Virus record (IMG/VR): IMGVR_UViG_3300046167_000259
Span: 1-30,078 of that record
Direction: 5' to 3' (one strand)
DNA from: a virus
DNA: 30,078 bases
Positions 20,080 through 28,283 of this stretch are shown in pieces (within the stretch, counting starts at the first letter, position 1; each line of letters starts with the position of its first letter). Made by a program: the position numbers and the translations under genes. Below the pieces are notes generated by a model, which saw only the letters and a program-made list of their open reading frames with translations, was not told where the DNA came from and searched no databases.

Positions 20080-21030
20080 TTACTTGAGCATATTCAAACA
20101 TTGTTTCAATTCAGCAATATGCCTATCAATAACTTTTATGCTCATTCTGGCTTGGTTTTTTAAACCATCATTTTTTTTATCAAGATCTTGAGCCAATCCA
20201 TTATCCAGATTCTTAACCTTATCTAAACGATCATCATACAATGCAATTGAAACTATGTATTGGTTTTTTAAGTTCTCCAGATCTTGAATAATTCCTGCCA
20301 GATGCTTTCTGCCTAATTGATTGATCTTATTCTCTTGAGATGCAGTTTGATCAAGTTTATTTTGTACTGGTCTGAAATAATTCAGATCCATTTTATGCTT
20401 TGCAAGTTTGGTTTGTAATTCATCCATCTCCAGAATATTCATGATATCCTTGAGTTGATCCTCTGCAATCTGATCTTTGCTCATATTGTCTTTTATACTT
20501 TCTTTTGGTCTTTCAGCCTTATCAATGAAATATCCCTCTATTGAGAACCCTCGTACTAACCCCTCTTTCACGTAGTTATTCCAGATCTTATCATTGTTCA
20601 CTTTCATTGATCCCATCCATGTGCCTTTGTTGATACCCTCTAAACCATATTTTTTTGATTTATCCATCTCTGGATCATCAACAATCCATGATTCAACCAG
20701 AGTTATATCAGAGATCTTTTCCTTATGCTCCAAAGTTGCTTGATCTTGATACCCATTCATGAGATATAATTCAGATGCTTTTTTGATCGTATTTGCAGAG
20801 AAATAAACATAATACTCTTTATCTCCAGATTTTCTGTAAATAGGCTTATTAGGGATTAAAACTGCTCCCATTAAGATCCTTTGCTCCTTATCTACTTCTG
20901 CAAATTTTATTTCATGTGATTTTAATGCAATGAAATCTGATTCAATTGCACCTTGAGAAACAACTGAAATTGCTTCAACTCCAGATTGCTCAACATTTTC
21001 CTCATCAATTAATAATTCTATTATCTCCAT
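20080..21030 (-). CDS. Prohead protease of XkdF type
   Basis: A 316-aa protein whose first 180 residues match the XkdF-like serine protease pattern: I-S-V-V-S-Q-G-A-I near 23, R-I-L-M-G-A-V-L-I-P-N-K-P-I-Y-R near 52, Y-Y-V-Y-F-S-A-N-T-I, then Q-A-T-L-E-H-K, the likely catalytic histidine at about 102, V-E-S-W-I-V-D-D-P, and R-G-F-S-I-E-G-Y-F with the probable catalytic serine at about 166. The second half is helical and may serve in assembly. It should cut scaffold and other internal proteins during head maturation. It opens the head block under its own late element. Confidence 0.85.
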   Translation of the reverse strand: MEIIELLIDEENVEQSGVEAISVVSQGAIESDFIALKSHEIKFAEVDKEQRILMGAVLIPNKPIYRKSGDKEYYVYFSANTIKKASELYLMNGYQDQATLEHKEKISDITLVESWIVDDPEMDKSKKYGLEGINKGTWMGSMKVNNDKIWNNYVKEGLVRGFSIEGYFIDKAERPKESIKDNMSKDQIAEDQLKDIMNILEMDELQTKLAKHKMDLNYFRPVQNKLDQTASQENKINQLGRKHLAGIIQDLENLKNQYIVSIALYDDRLDKVKNLDNGLAQDLDKKNDGLKNQARMSIKVIDRHIAELKQCLNMLK

Positions 21031-21061
21031 ATTAACTAATACAACTTTTTTTGAGTTTGTT
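21030..21061 (-). promoter_or_regulatory. 32-bp late-promoter-like element, copy 2 (protease block)
   Basis: Reads on the - strand AACAAACTCAAAAAAA followed by GTTGTATTAGTTAATA, ending at the first base of the protease ATG. If TATTAG is the -10 part, the transcript would have almost no leader. Confidence 0.68.
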
Positions 21062-21078
21062 TGGAGATTTTATCAACA

Positions 21079-22920
21079 TTATCCTATTGATGCACCTTGA
21101 ACAATATTATTCTCTAATGATTGAGCAGTTGTAACATCATTTGCAACAACAAATGCCTGTACTGGCTTTTGCGTTTGCCCTGCAATAACATCTGCAAGTT
21201 GATTTTCTCCAGATGATCCAACAACATTGAAATTTGGAGCATTTGATATTGGAGCAGATGCAGTTGGAGATCCTACTGATCCTCCTGCTCCAAAACTCCC
21301 TGCAACTGATCCTGCTTTTTGAGTTGCTGATTTGATTGCACTCATGATCCCTGCAACTTGTACTGCATATCCAATAAGCATTGGAATGTTTTGAGGAAAA
21401 CCAATCTTTGCAGTTTGACCAACTCCCTCAGTAGTTGCAACAGATGTTTTGGCAACTGATAATTTTGCGAATGTTAATGTTTTTTTTGCCTCCATTATCA
21501 TCTCTTTTAATGCCAATCCTTGCTTTGCAATTAATAATGCTCTCCCAACTTTGCTCTCTGCTCCTGCAAGTTCAATCAACTGATCAAATGTTGTTGCTCT
21601 CTGATCTCTTTTAGCAATCTCCAGATCCTTGATCCCTTGCATCTCCTCCTGCCTTGATGCCTCATTAAATTCATCCAGTTGGATTTGTGCATCAATTCTG
21701 GCTTGAGTTCCTGCATTAGTTGTTTCAATTAATGCCTCCAATCTTTGTTGCTCCAGTTCTCTCTCCTTAGTTGCAATCTCCTGCAACTTCTCTAACTTCA
21801 AAACCTCATTATCAATCAATTCAGCATTAAATCTTTCCCCCTCAATTGCTAATGCATTTCTGGATTCTGATTGTGAGTTTGTAAGTTCAATTTGTTCTTT
21901 TTGGAGAGCCATTTCATTAGATAATTGCTCTGATCTCAATCCAGTTATTTGAGACAATATGCCCTCCTTATTTGCTTGAGCCTCTAACAGAGCAATTTGA
22001 TTTTCAATTGTTTCGTTTTTATCAAATTCAACTTGAGCAGATTCGATCTGGATATCTGCAAGTTTTTTCATCTCATCCTCTTGCTTTGTCAATACATCAT
22101 TCAACTTATTATTTGCCTCAATTCTCTGTGCAATGGTTTTTCTTTCATCATCTCTGGTCTGCCTTAGTGATTCAGCTTGGCGATCATATTTTTCAATTAG
22201 AATTTGAGTTTGTGATGATGCCAATTCAGATGATTTTGCCAATTCAACATTTTGCTTTGCAGAATTGAATGTTTCAGTTGCATAATCCTTTACTGCTTTT
22301 GCAGATTTTTCAACCAACTCTTTGCCCTTATCAAATGTATCATTCACTCCAGTTAATACATCCAATGATTCTTTTCCTGCTGATTTTACATCCTCCAATG
22401 CTCCCTTAAAATCTCCAGAGAATACCTTTTTTATTGCTGATGCTAAAAAACCCAGAGTATCAAGATAAGAATCAAACCTCTCTTGAATGTTTCTCTTGAA
22501 TGCATCTGCAAAATCCTGCATTGCTTGTTTTGGATCTGAAAATATTGCCTTGAAAAAATCAACTATTCCAGATGTATTGCTGATTAGAAAATTTACAAAA
22601 TCATTCATGGCAATTGATACAACTTCAGTAGCAGTATTGAATGCATCCATCACTAATTGATTTTGCTGAAAAACTTCTTTTAGCTTTCCAAATGCAGAGA
22701 TGATCAATCCAATTCCAATTGCTTTTAATGATGTTCCAATTGCTGATATCCCTTTTAAAACATCTTTGGAGGAGGATTCAACTGCATCCAATCCTTTTTT
22801 GGTTTGCTCATTGCCCTTTGCAACTTCATCTTGCAAATCCTCAACTTGTTTTTGCAGGTTTTCAATCTGATCAACTGCATCTGATGTATCTGCTTTTATT
22901 TTAAATGTTTCCTCTACCAT
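21079..22920 (-). CDS. Tail tape measure protein
   Basis: The longest helical protein of the genome (613 aa). Residues 1-60 are a coiled coil (Q-I-E-N-L-Q-K-Q-V-E-D-L), followed by hydrophobic segments at about 64-78 (A-I-G-T-S-L-K-A-I-G-I-G-L-I-I) and 480-545 (glycine-alanine-rich). The middle 230-430 is charged coiled coil with many Q, E and K. This is the usual build of tape measure proteins, which set tail length: at about 0.15 nm per residue this gives a tail near 90 nm, fitting a siphovirus with a medium tail. The C-terminus is G-S-V-G-S-type linker then a small domain. Confidence 0.9.
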   Translation of the reverse strand: MVEETFKIKADTSDAVDQIENLQKQVEDLQDEVAKGNEQTKKGLDAVESSSKDVLKGISAIGTSLKAIGIGLIISAFGKLKEVFQQNQLVMDAFNTATEVVSIAMNDFVNFLISNTSGIVDFFKAIFSDPKQAMQDFADAFKRNIQERFDSYLDTLGFLASAIKKVFSGDFKGALEDVKSAGKESLDVLTGVNDTFDKGKELVEKSAKAVKDYATETFNSAKQNVELAKSSELASSQTQILIEKYDRQAESLRQTRDDERKTIAQRIEANNKLNDVLTKQEDEMKKLADIQIESAQVEFDKNETIENQIALLEAQANKEGILSQITGLRSEQLSNEMALQKEQIELTNSQSESRNALAIEGERFNAELIDNEVLKLEKLQEIATKERELEQQRLEALIETTNAGTQARIDAQIQLDEFNEASRQEEMQGIKDLEIAKRDQRATTFDQLIELAGAESKVGRALLIAKQGLALKEMIMEAKKTLTFAKLSVAKTSVATTEGVGQTAKIGFPQNIPMLIGYAVQVAGIMSAIKSATQKAGSVAGSFGAGGSVGSPTASAPISNAPNFNVVGSSGENQLADVIAGQTQKPVQAFVVANDVTTAQSLENNIVQGASIG

Positions 22921-23048
22921 AACTCCATTTTAAGTTGTTTCAAACCATCTTTTATTGTTAATGGGAGTTTGTTGCTCCCTTTTGCAATCTTTGTATATTT
23001 TCCTCCCTTTTCTGTTTGTTGGAGCATCTCCATTAATATCCTTATCAT
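22914..23048 (-). CDS. 44-aa small protein before the tape measure
   Basis: ATG 23048-23046 overlaps the TGA of the 710-aa tail gene (ATGA); stop TAG 22916-22914 lies 7 bases inside the tape measure gene. The product M-I-R-I-L-M-E-M-L-Q-Q-T-E-K-G-G-K-Y is followed by I-A-K-G-S-N-K-L-P-L-T-I-K-D-G-L-K. It is coupled at both ends, so almost certainly translated. Short basic proteins here are usual in this phage group; function unknown. Confidence 0.65.
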   Translation of the reverse strand: MIRILMEMLQQTEKGGKYTKIAKGSNKLPLTIKDGLKQLKMELW

Positions 23049-25177
23049 ATCGTTATTAATTCAAGTTCTGATTTATTGGTTAATAGATTTGTTTTGATTG
23101 AGTTGATTCTGAATCTTTTCCCTGCAATGATCAGAGTATCATTGAGTTCATATTTTACAACAAACCATGTTGGGAGATAAGCATCAAATTTTATGATTCT
23201 GGTATTAGGATCGAATACATTATTTATGTAATTCAGATAAAAACTTAAAAACAATGAATTTGCATTTGATATTCCAGTAAATTCATCAATCTCTGTTTGA
23301 AAATTTATTGTTTGAGATCCAGAGGATAATGTTTTTACATTCGATGGTCTTATGTAAGTTGAAATATTAGAGAATGATGTTGTTGAGTTTTCAAATAACA
23401 TGGTTTGAGATTCCTTTTCTGCATAAAATACCAATGGAGCATTCAATGTTGGATTCTTATCCTTATCAACAAACCATCCCCAGAATGCATTGGTTTGATT
23501 GTTATTAACTTGATTGCTCATTCTCTCATAAACAACTTTCTCAAACTTGCTCTCAATTGTATAATCTCCTCCATCAAAATTTTCATCAGTTGATCTGAAT
23601 TTTGCATTACCAAATTCATTATTTGAAATCTCATTGGATTTGTCAATGGCAAATGTTTTTGGCTCTGAAAACTTGAAATTGATCAGTTTGTAAATCTTAC
23701 TTCTCTCAACATCTTGCTGATTGATATCAATGTATTTTGTGATATCATAAGTTGTTCCATCTGCATAATATTCATCCAAAGTTTTAACCACAATATTTGT
23801 TCCCTCCAGATATGCAGTTAAATTGAACATCTTAAAAATGTTTGTTAGAAAATCAATTGTTTTGATCTTTGGCATCTGTGATCTTAATGTTACAACCCCA
23901 CCTCCAGAGAATGATTGATTATTAATTGGATTAAAATTGTAGTCTGCAACTATGATATCAAAATCTCCTTCAAAATTTTCCTCCAGTTCAAGGATTCTAA
24001 TATCAATGCTCCATGTACTTAAATTCCCTTGTGATGATATTGTGATGTTTGGAGTTTTAACTCCATTGGAATAATGCCTAAAAAAAAAGCTATCATTACC
24101 AGTTCCAGAAACTTCACGATCCCATGAATCTGCTGAATTTACATTGATCGTATAAGTTGAATTTGCAGGAGCATTAGTGATAATAACATACATTTCATAT
24201 TTTACATCTGATGTAACTCTGAATGAATCTCCATCAGTCCATGTTGGAGTTCCAGATGTTGTAAAATCAGAGATATTGTATGATGTTGATTGAGTATCAA
24301 TTTGAGATGTGATCCTGCCCTTTTCTCTATGCAACCACAAATACAAATCATAAAACTCTTCATTAGTTGTATTGAAAAAATCAGTTGAGAATGTTAATCC
24401 ATATTTCTGCTCAATGGCTTTAATGATGTGATAACATCTGATTGCAGGTTTTAAATTATCTGCTCCAACTCCTACAAGATTTGTAGTTGAGTTCCATGTT
24501 CCATCATCTCCAACATTTTGAGATGTAGGCAATGATCCATTGTAATAAACATTCCTAAACTTTACATCATCTGGAGTTGCAAATGAGAAATCATTATCAT
24601 TGGAATCATAGTAATGATAATCAGTAGCAGAGATGAATGGGAATATCAGATCTCCTGCATCAGTTGATGAATTATTTTGTACAAGTGATGATCCAGATAA
24701 GTTATATCCATTTGTGAATCCAACTCTGGCAAATGCTCCAGTATATCCAAAATCAAATGGATCTAAATATGATCCATCCAGATCATGCAATTCATCATCC
24801 CCTAAAAGATCAGATAATGTAACAACTCCTCCAAAAAAAACAACCTTGTAAGAGTATGCCCTATTCATTTTCATTGATACTGAATTCAATCTTAGTTTTC
24901 CAGTTTTGTAATCAATGCCATTTAGTTTGATTGTTGCATCAATTTTAAATCTCGCATCAAATCCATTCTGAATCTGATTGTTGTAATAATGTTTGAATAA
25001 TTTATTATTGCTTTTAGATGCAGGGAGATTAAATTGTTGAGAGAATGGAGCAAAGATCTTTGATATATCTCTAACATTCTGAATTGTATCTGTAATGGAT
25101 ATGCTTTCATCCTCAAATAGATCTGCTCTCTGGTAAACTCCATCAACATCTTTTATGTATAATTCAATTGTCTGCAT
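23045..25177 (-). CDS. Large tail / baseplate-associated protein, 710 aa
   Basis: The largest gene. N-terminal part: Q-T-I-E-L-Y-I-K-D near residue 2, E-S-I-S-I-T-D-T-I-Q-N-V-R-D-I, F-S-Q-Q-F-N-L-P-A-S-K-S-N-N-K-L-F-K-H-Y-Y, and Y-K-T-G-K-L-R-L-N-S-V. The motif F-x-x-P-A-S-x-x-N-N-x-x-F is a hallmark of large tail-tip proteins in Bacteroidetes phages. Middle and C-terminal parts are beta-rich. It stands between the 343-aa tail gene and the tape measure; tail-tip or baseplate hub is the likely role. It ends in a region with R-F-R-I-N-S-I-K-T-N. Confidence 0.75.
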   Translation of the reverse strand: MQTIELYIKDVDGVYQRADLFEDESISITDTIQNVRDISKIFAPFSQQFNLPASKSNNKLFKHYYNNQIQNGFDARFKIDATIKLNGIDYKTGKLRLNSVSMKMNRAYSYKVVFFGGVVTLSDLLGDDELHDLDGSYLDPFDFGYTGAFARVGFTNGYNLSGSSLVQNNSSTDAGDLIFPFISATDYHYYDSNDNDFSFATPDDVKFRNVYYNGSLPTSQNVGDDGTWNSTTNLVGVGADNLKPAIRCYHIIKAIEQKYGLTFSTDFFNTTNEEFYDLYLWLHREKGRITSQIDTQSTSYNISDFTTSGTPTWTDGDSFRVTSDVKYEMYVIITNAPANSTYTINVNSADSWDREVSGTGNDSFFFRHYSNGVKTPNITISSQGNLSTWSIDIRILELEENFEGDFDIIVADYNFNPINNQSFSGGGVVTLRSQMPKIKTIDFLTNIFKMFNLTAYLEGTNIVVKTLDEYYADGTTYDITKYIDINQQDVERSKIYKLINFKFSEPKTFAIDKSNEISNNEFGNAKFRSTDENFDGGDYTIESKFEKVVYERMSNQVNNNQTNAFWGWFVDKDKNPTLNAPLVFYAEKESQTMLFENSTTSFSNISTYIRPSNVKTLSSGSQTINFQTEIDEFTGISNANSLFLSFYLNYINNVFDPNTRIIKFDAYLPTWFVVKYELNDTLIIAGKRFRINSIKTNLLTNKSELELITI

Positions 25178-26208
25178 TATCTGATGTTGTTTATTTTATC
25201 AAATGCAAATTCAACCTCAATATCATAATTAATCATCCGATCATTTACAGATGTTTTGTAAGTCATTGATGATGATGTGATCTGAATTGGCAAAGTTTGA
25301 TTTTCAAATTCAATCCATGCAAATTCAGATAAGATCAATTCCTCAAATAATGTATTGTTGCTCTCTGGATAAAAGCCAGAATTTAATGAGAGTTTTGTTT
25401 TACCATTTTTTACCAGAGTTGTATCAACATGATCAGCAATGGAATATGATCCAGATGATATGATGTTTCTCTTAAATTTCTCCTTTTCTGTTTCCAGAGA
25501 TTCCATGCTCTTTTTGAAAAAATAAACATTCTGAAATGCTCCTAATTTGTTTATGAATGTGATCTTTAATGGAGTATAAACGCATTCTGAAATATTCTCA
25601 ATTGTTATTGTTGTTGTTGATGATCCATGAAAAACAATAGCAGAATCAATATCTGCTGAACCAGAGTTATTTGAAACATATTGAATCTGGTTTTGTGAAT
25701 TTGTTGATGATGTTATTGTTTCAGTATCAACCAGAGTTGCATTCTCATAAAAATTAACTTGAGTTGCAATGGATGTATCAACTGGAATTGATATGGAATC
25801 ATTACTTAATTTCAAAACATATTGATTGCTCTGGAGTAATGCTTGATTGTTTAATGGATTTGCACCATCAGAGAAATATCCATATCCATAAAATGCTTTC
25901 AATCTGGCAATGGCATCAGATGATGTTGATCCAGAGATTGTTTTTGTGATGATATAATCAATCCAGATGATCTCTGAAACTGGAGATGATGCATTGTAAG
26001 TTATATCAAAATAATCTTTTACCAGTTCTGATATCTCAAATGTAACTTGATTATTTATTGCAGTTGATTGCAATGTATAAGTTGGATTTGCAATTGTTGA
26101 TCCAGTTGTTTGAGTTCCAAAATAAATGTATATCTGGAGAGAAACTGATTCCAATCCAGTTGCTGAAACATTTATGAAATATGGAGATAATACATTAATC
26201 TTACTCAT
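25177..26208 (-). CDS. Tail structural protein, 343 aa
   Basis: Beta-rich, threonine and serine-rich protein: N-V-L-S-P-Y-F-I-N-V-S-A-T-G near the start, F-E-I-S-E-L-V-K-D-Y near residue 56, I-S-E-C-V-Y-T-P-L-K-I-T-F-I-N near 205-219, N-V-Y-F-F-K-K-S-M, and L-S-E-F-A-W-I-E in the last third. The pattern with ISP-Y-F at the start and an x-x-x-P-x-x-I-x-F-I-N-K-x-G-x-x-Q centre is one I associate with tail proteins of flavobacterial phages. It overlaps the 710-aa gene by one base, and they are probably partners at the tail tip. Confidence 0.7.
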   Translation of the reverse strand: MSKINVLSPYFINVSATGLESVSLQIYIYFGTQTTGSTIANPTYTLQSTAINNQVTFEISELVKDYFDITYNASSPVSEIIWIDYIITKTISGSTSSDAIARLKAFYGYGYFSDGANPLNNQALLQSNQYVLKLSNDSISIPVDTSIATQVNFYENATLVDTETITSSTNSQNQIQYVSNNSGSADIDSAIVFHGSSTTTITIENISECVYTPLKITFINKLGAFQNVYFFKKSMESLETEKEKFKRNIISSGSYSIADHVDTTLVKNGKTKLSLNSGFYPESNNTLFEELILSEFAWIEFENQTLPIQITSSSMTYKTSVNDRMINYDIEVEFAFDKINNIR

Positions 26209-26764
26209 TTTCTGTTATCTTTTAATGTTGTTGTTAAAAACTCTTTTACATCCAATGAAAATCCCTCTGTTATCTCTTTTGGGAGATCCTTGAATGCTCT
26301 CTCAAATGGCTTAGTAAAAAACAATGATGCCTTGATCCCTTTTTGATATATTGATCTGGCAATGGCAAATTTGAGAGATGATCTGGATATGAATTGCCCT
26401 TTGTCATTTCTGATTCCATCCAAATCTTTTTTTTACCATCCATTTATCAAATGCCCTTGTTGGAGGAACAACCCTTGCATCTTTTTTGTAAGGATTTGGA
26501 TGTTGCTTATAAGAGAATATTGAATTTCTGTTTTCAATGTAATTGCTCTTTGTTCCTTTTACTCCCTTATCTTGATAAACTCCATAATCCTCCATTGAGA
26601 ATGTAACTTGGATTGAGTTCTTAGATGCATTAGTTTCATATCCTAAAGATTCGTACAATCTCCCAGATGTGTTTTTTTTCGTCTCTGGTTAAATTGGCTC
26701 TGGATTGTGCAATTACTCTTTTTGCAAATCTCTCCAATTCCTCTTTTGTTTTCTGGAGTTCCAT
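26205..26764 (-). pseudogene. HK97 gp10-like tail completion protein, interrupted by two frameshifts
   Basis: Three overlapping reading frames join into one familiar protein of about 185 aa. Frame 1 starts at ATG 26764-26762 (TAATG overlap with the gene before): M-E-L-Q-K-T-K-E-E-L to R-A-N-L-T-R-D-E-K. Frame 2 gives K-N-T-S-G-R-L-Y-E-S-L-G-Y, E-D-Y-G-V-Y-Q-D-K-G-V and P-P-T-R-A-F-D-K-W-M-V-K-K. Frame 3 gives G-I-R-N-D-K-G-Q-F-I-S-R-S-S-L-K-F-A-I-A. The two changes fall in A8 runs (26672-26679 and 26427-26434); each is one base too long. Such proteins close the neck or tail end. Confidence 0.7.
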
Positions 26765-27219
26765 TAGCAGATTGTCATATCATTTGCAACTAAAACATTG
26801 AATGAGATAGTCCATCCTCCAACTGCATTTGTGAACCGATCTGTAAATGCTTCACAACTTGCATCTCCAACAATTTCAATTCCATCTTGAAATAATGTTC
26901 CTCTTTTGAGTTGAGCAACCAGTTTTGATCCAACTGCTAATTGAGTATTCAAAACATCATGCTCATTGTTGTTTAATCTGTAATCATCATCCTGCTCCTC
27001 TTTTGAATCATTGATCAGATCCATGAGAATAACAGATACATTAAATGATGTTGTTTGCTCTGTTAATACTGCATTATCAACCATCACATGAGCCAATGGA
27101 TATAAATTCTGCTTATTAAGATCAACATCAAATATGCTTCCAAATGTTATTGTTTTTACAAATGGCTCAATTGCCAATGCATCCTTGATCTTTGATGTAA
27201 CATGATAATATTGTTTCAT
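26764..27219 (-). CDS. Putative tail terminator / completion protein, 151 aa
   Basis: Alpha/beta protein: M-K-Q-Y-Y-H-V-T-S-K-I-K-D-A-L, F-V-K-T-I-T-F-G, Y-P-L-A-H-V-M-V-D-N-A-V, F-N-V-S-V-I-L-M-D-L and, at the end, G-G-W-T-I-S-F-N-V-L-V-A-N-D. The order of helix, strand, Y-P-L-x-H, strand with V-x-L-x-D-x-x, and a last G-W-x-x-x-F-x-V fits the tail terminator-like proteins found in Bacteroidetes phages between the connector and tail genes. Overlaps by 4 bases with the gene before and by one base with the gp10-like gene after. Confidence 0.7.
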   Translation of the reverse strand: MKQYYHVTSKIKDALAIEPFVKTITFGSIFDVDLNKQNLYPLAHVMVDNAVLTEQTTSFNVSVILMDLINDSKEEQDDDYRLNNNEHDVLNTQLAVGSKLVAQLKRGTLFQDGIEIVGDASCEAFTDRFTNAVGGWTISFNVLVANDMTIC

Positions 27220-27509
27220 ACCTTTTTCATAAATATTGGAGCAATGATTCTTAATTCATCATCCTCTGTTGTTTCAGAGATATAATCCTCAAGCCAATCC
27301 ATTGCATCATTAAAATCCATTTTGTTTTTAGATGCTTTGATTATGATGTTTATGCATTTCCAGAAATCATAAATCACTTGCTTTGGATTGGATGCAGTAA
27401 TTCCAATTATTGCATTCTCAAATCCATCTGCCAGAATAACTTGTTCATCATCCTTGAGCAGATTTCTCTCATACAAATCTTCAACAATATCAAATCCTTG
27501 ATCATTCAT
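27216..27509 (-). CDS. Conserved hypothetical protein, 97 aa
   Basis: Acidic protein with F-E-N-A-I-I-G-I-T-A-S-N-P-K-Q-V-I-Y-D-F at residues about 30-49, then K-M-D-F-N-D-A-M-D-W-L-E-D-Y-I and I-I-A-P-I-F. The F-x-x-A-I-I-G pattern with V-x-Y-D followed by the D-A-x-x-x-L segment is common in small phage and host-like proteins without known role. Starts one base into the stop of the chaperone T-like frame (TAATG) and so belongs to the tail chaperone operon. Confidence 0.72.
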   Translation of the reverse strand: MNDQGFDIVEDLYERNLLKDDEQVILADGFENAIIGITASNPKQVIYDFWKCINIIIKASKNKMDFNDAMDWLEDYISETTEDDELRIIAPIFMKKV

Positions 27510-27766
27510 TATCTCATTTTTTGTTTCATTAATTTTCTCTCTAATTCTATTTTCTCCTTTTCAAAAGTTAGATATGTTAGGCATTGATGAATGTTTTCTC
27601 TTGTGACTTTATTAAAGGCAGTAACATCTCCTTTTGCAAGTCCATAAATGCTTGAATACCAACCCCATTTTCTGCCAAAATTTGCCTTTGCTGAATACTC
27701 ATTTCCATCATCTGATCCTGCAAAGAGTTCTGTATATTTTGTATTAATTCCTTTCCTAAACTCCAA
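27509..27766 (-). CDS. Tail assembly chaperone T-like frame, made by -1 frameshift
   Basis: This frame has no ATG; it opens in the T-run at 27773-27765 and starts reading L-E-F-R-K-G. The 85-residue stretch contains F-G-R-K-W-G-W-Y-S-S-I-Y-G-L-A-K-G-D-V, N-I-H-Q-C-L-T-Y-L and a charged K-I-E-L-E-R-K-L end, a well-known pattern for the second part of tail chaperones in this phage group. It lies in the -1 frame with respect to the 223-aa gene, overlapping its end by 190 bases. The product is probably made only as a fusion of about 246 aa. Confidence 0.78.
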   Translation of the reverse strand: MEFRKGINTKYTELFAGSDDGNEYSAKANFGRKWGWYSSIYGLAKGDVTAFNKVTRENIHQCLTYLTFEKEKIELERKLMKQKMR

Positions 27767-28248
27767 AAAAAAACCATTGCTCCTAATACAACTGAAACTG
27801 GCATTTGTTTCATGTTTGAGTTGGAATATCCCTCATAATCCTCAATCACATATTTATGCCCTAACTTCTGTTTTACTGGTCTGAATAATACTGCCATTGC
27901 ATTATGCATTGTATCAATATCAGTAATGGTATTCTCCAGATCCAGATATTCCCCAAAACTCATTTCATCCATTGCAGGAATCATCCCATATTCTTTTCCT
28001 TTGAATTTGAATCTCTGGATGAATTTTGTTTCCTGCTCAAATAATCTGGAGATCTTTTCAACTCCTCTCTCCAATGATCCAAATGATAATTTGTTTACGA
28101 TCTCTGGAGATAAATTGCTCATTATCTCAATCAGCTTTGCATTGATCTGATTCTTATCATCAGTTGTTTTTTCAAATGCAACAAATCTCTGGTATTGATC
28201 CAGAGTTATTTCATTTAAGGATTCTGGGATTTTAATTTTGATTTCCAT
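27577..28248 (-). CDS. Tail assembly chaperone G-like protein
   Basis: A 223-aa protein starting M-E-I-K-I-K-I-P-E-S-L-N-E-I-T-L-D-Q-Y-Q and containing F-K-G-K-E-Y-G-M-I-P-A-M-D-E-M-S-F-G-E-Y at 82-101. After V-F-F-W at 159-162 the reading frame 0 continues for 61 residues to its own stop, with N-G-V-G-I-Q-A-F-M. The run of nine T in codons V-F-F-W is a slippery site; a -1 slip leads into the T-like frame. As in lambda G/GT, the short and fused products should help the tape measure and tube to assemble. It is the first gene after the terminase, with a late element at its start. Confidence 0.8.
   Translation of the reverse strand: MEIKIKIPESLNEITLDQYQRFVAFEKTTDDKNQINAKLIEIMSNLSPEIVNKLSFGSLERGVEKISRLFEQETKFIQRFKFKGKEYGMIPAMDEMSFGEYLDLENTITDIDTMHNAMAVLFRPVKQKLGHKYVIEDYEGYSNSNMKQMPVSVVLGAMVFFWSLGKELIQNIQNSLQDQMMEMSIQQRQILAENGVGIQAFMDLQKEMLLPLIKSQEKTFINA
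27765..27773 (-). other. Programmed -1 frameshift site (T9) in the chaperone gene
   Basis: Frame 0 reads ATG GTT TTT TTT TGG; a slip of one base back turns TGG into TTG and opens GAG TTT AGG, the T-like frame, with no stop between. The heptamer T-TTT-TTT fits the X-XXY-YYZ rule. No downstream pseudoknot was identified by eye. Confidence 0.75.
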
Positions 28249-28279
28249 ATTTACTAATACAACTTATTTTGATTCTGTT
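28248..28279 (-). promoter_or_regulatory. 32-bp late-promoter-like element, copy 1 (tail block)
   Basis: Reads on the - strand AACAGAATCAAAATAA followed by GTTGTATTAGTAAATA and ends at the first base of the chaperone ATG. It lies in the 35-base gap after the terminase gene; the first half overlaps the sequence right after the terminase stop. Confidence 0.68.
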
Positions 28280-28283
28280 ATGG

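Noticed and set aside
22963-22978. GGGAG...CTCCC hairpin before the tape measure gene
   Set aside because: Only 5 bp and no T-tract on the transcribed - strand; it lies within the coupled 44-aa gene.
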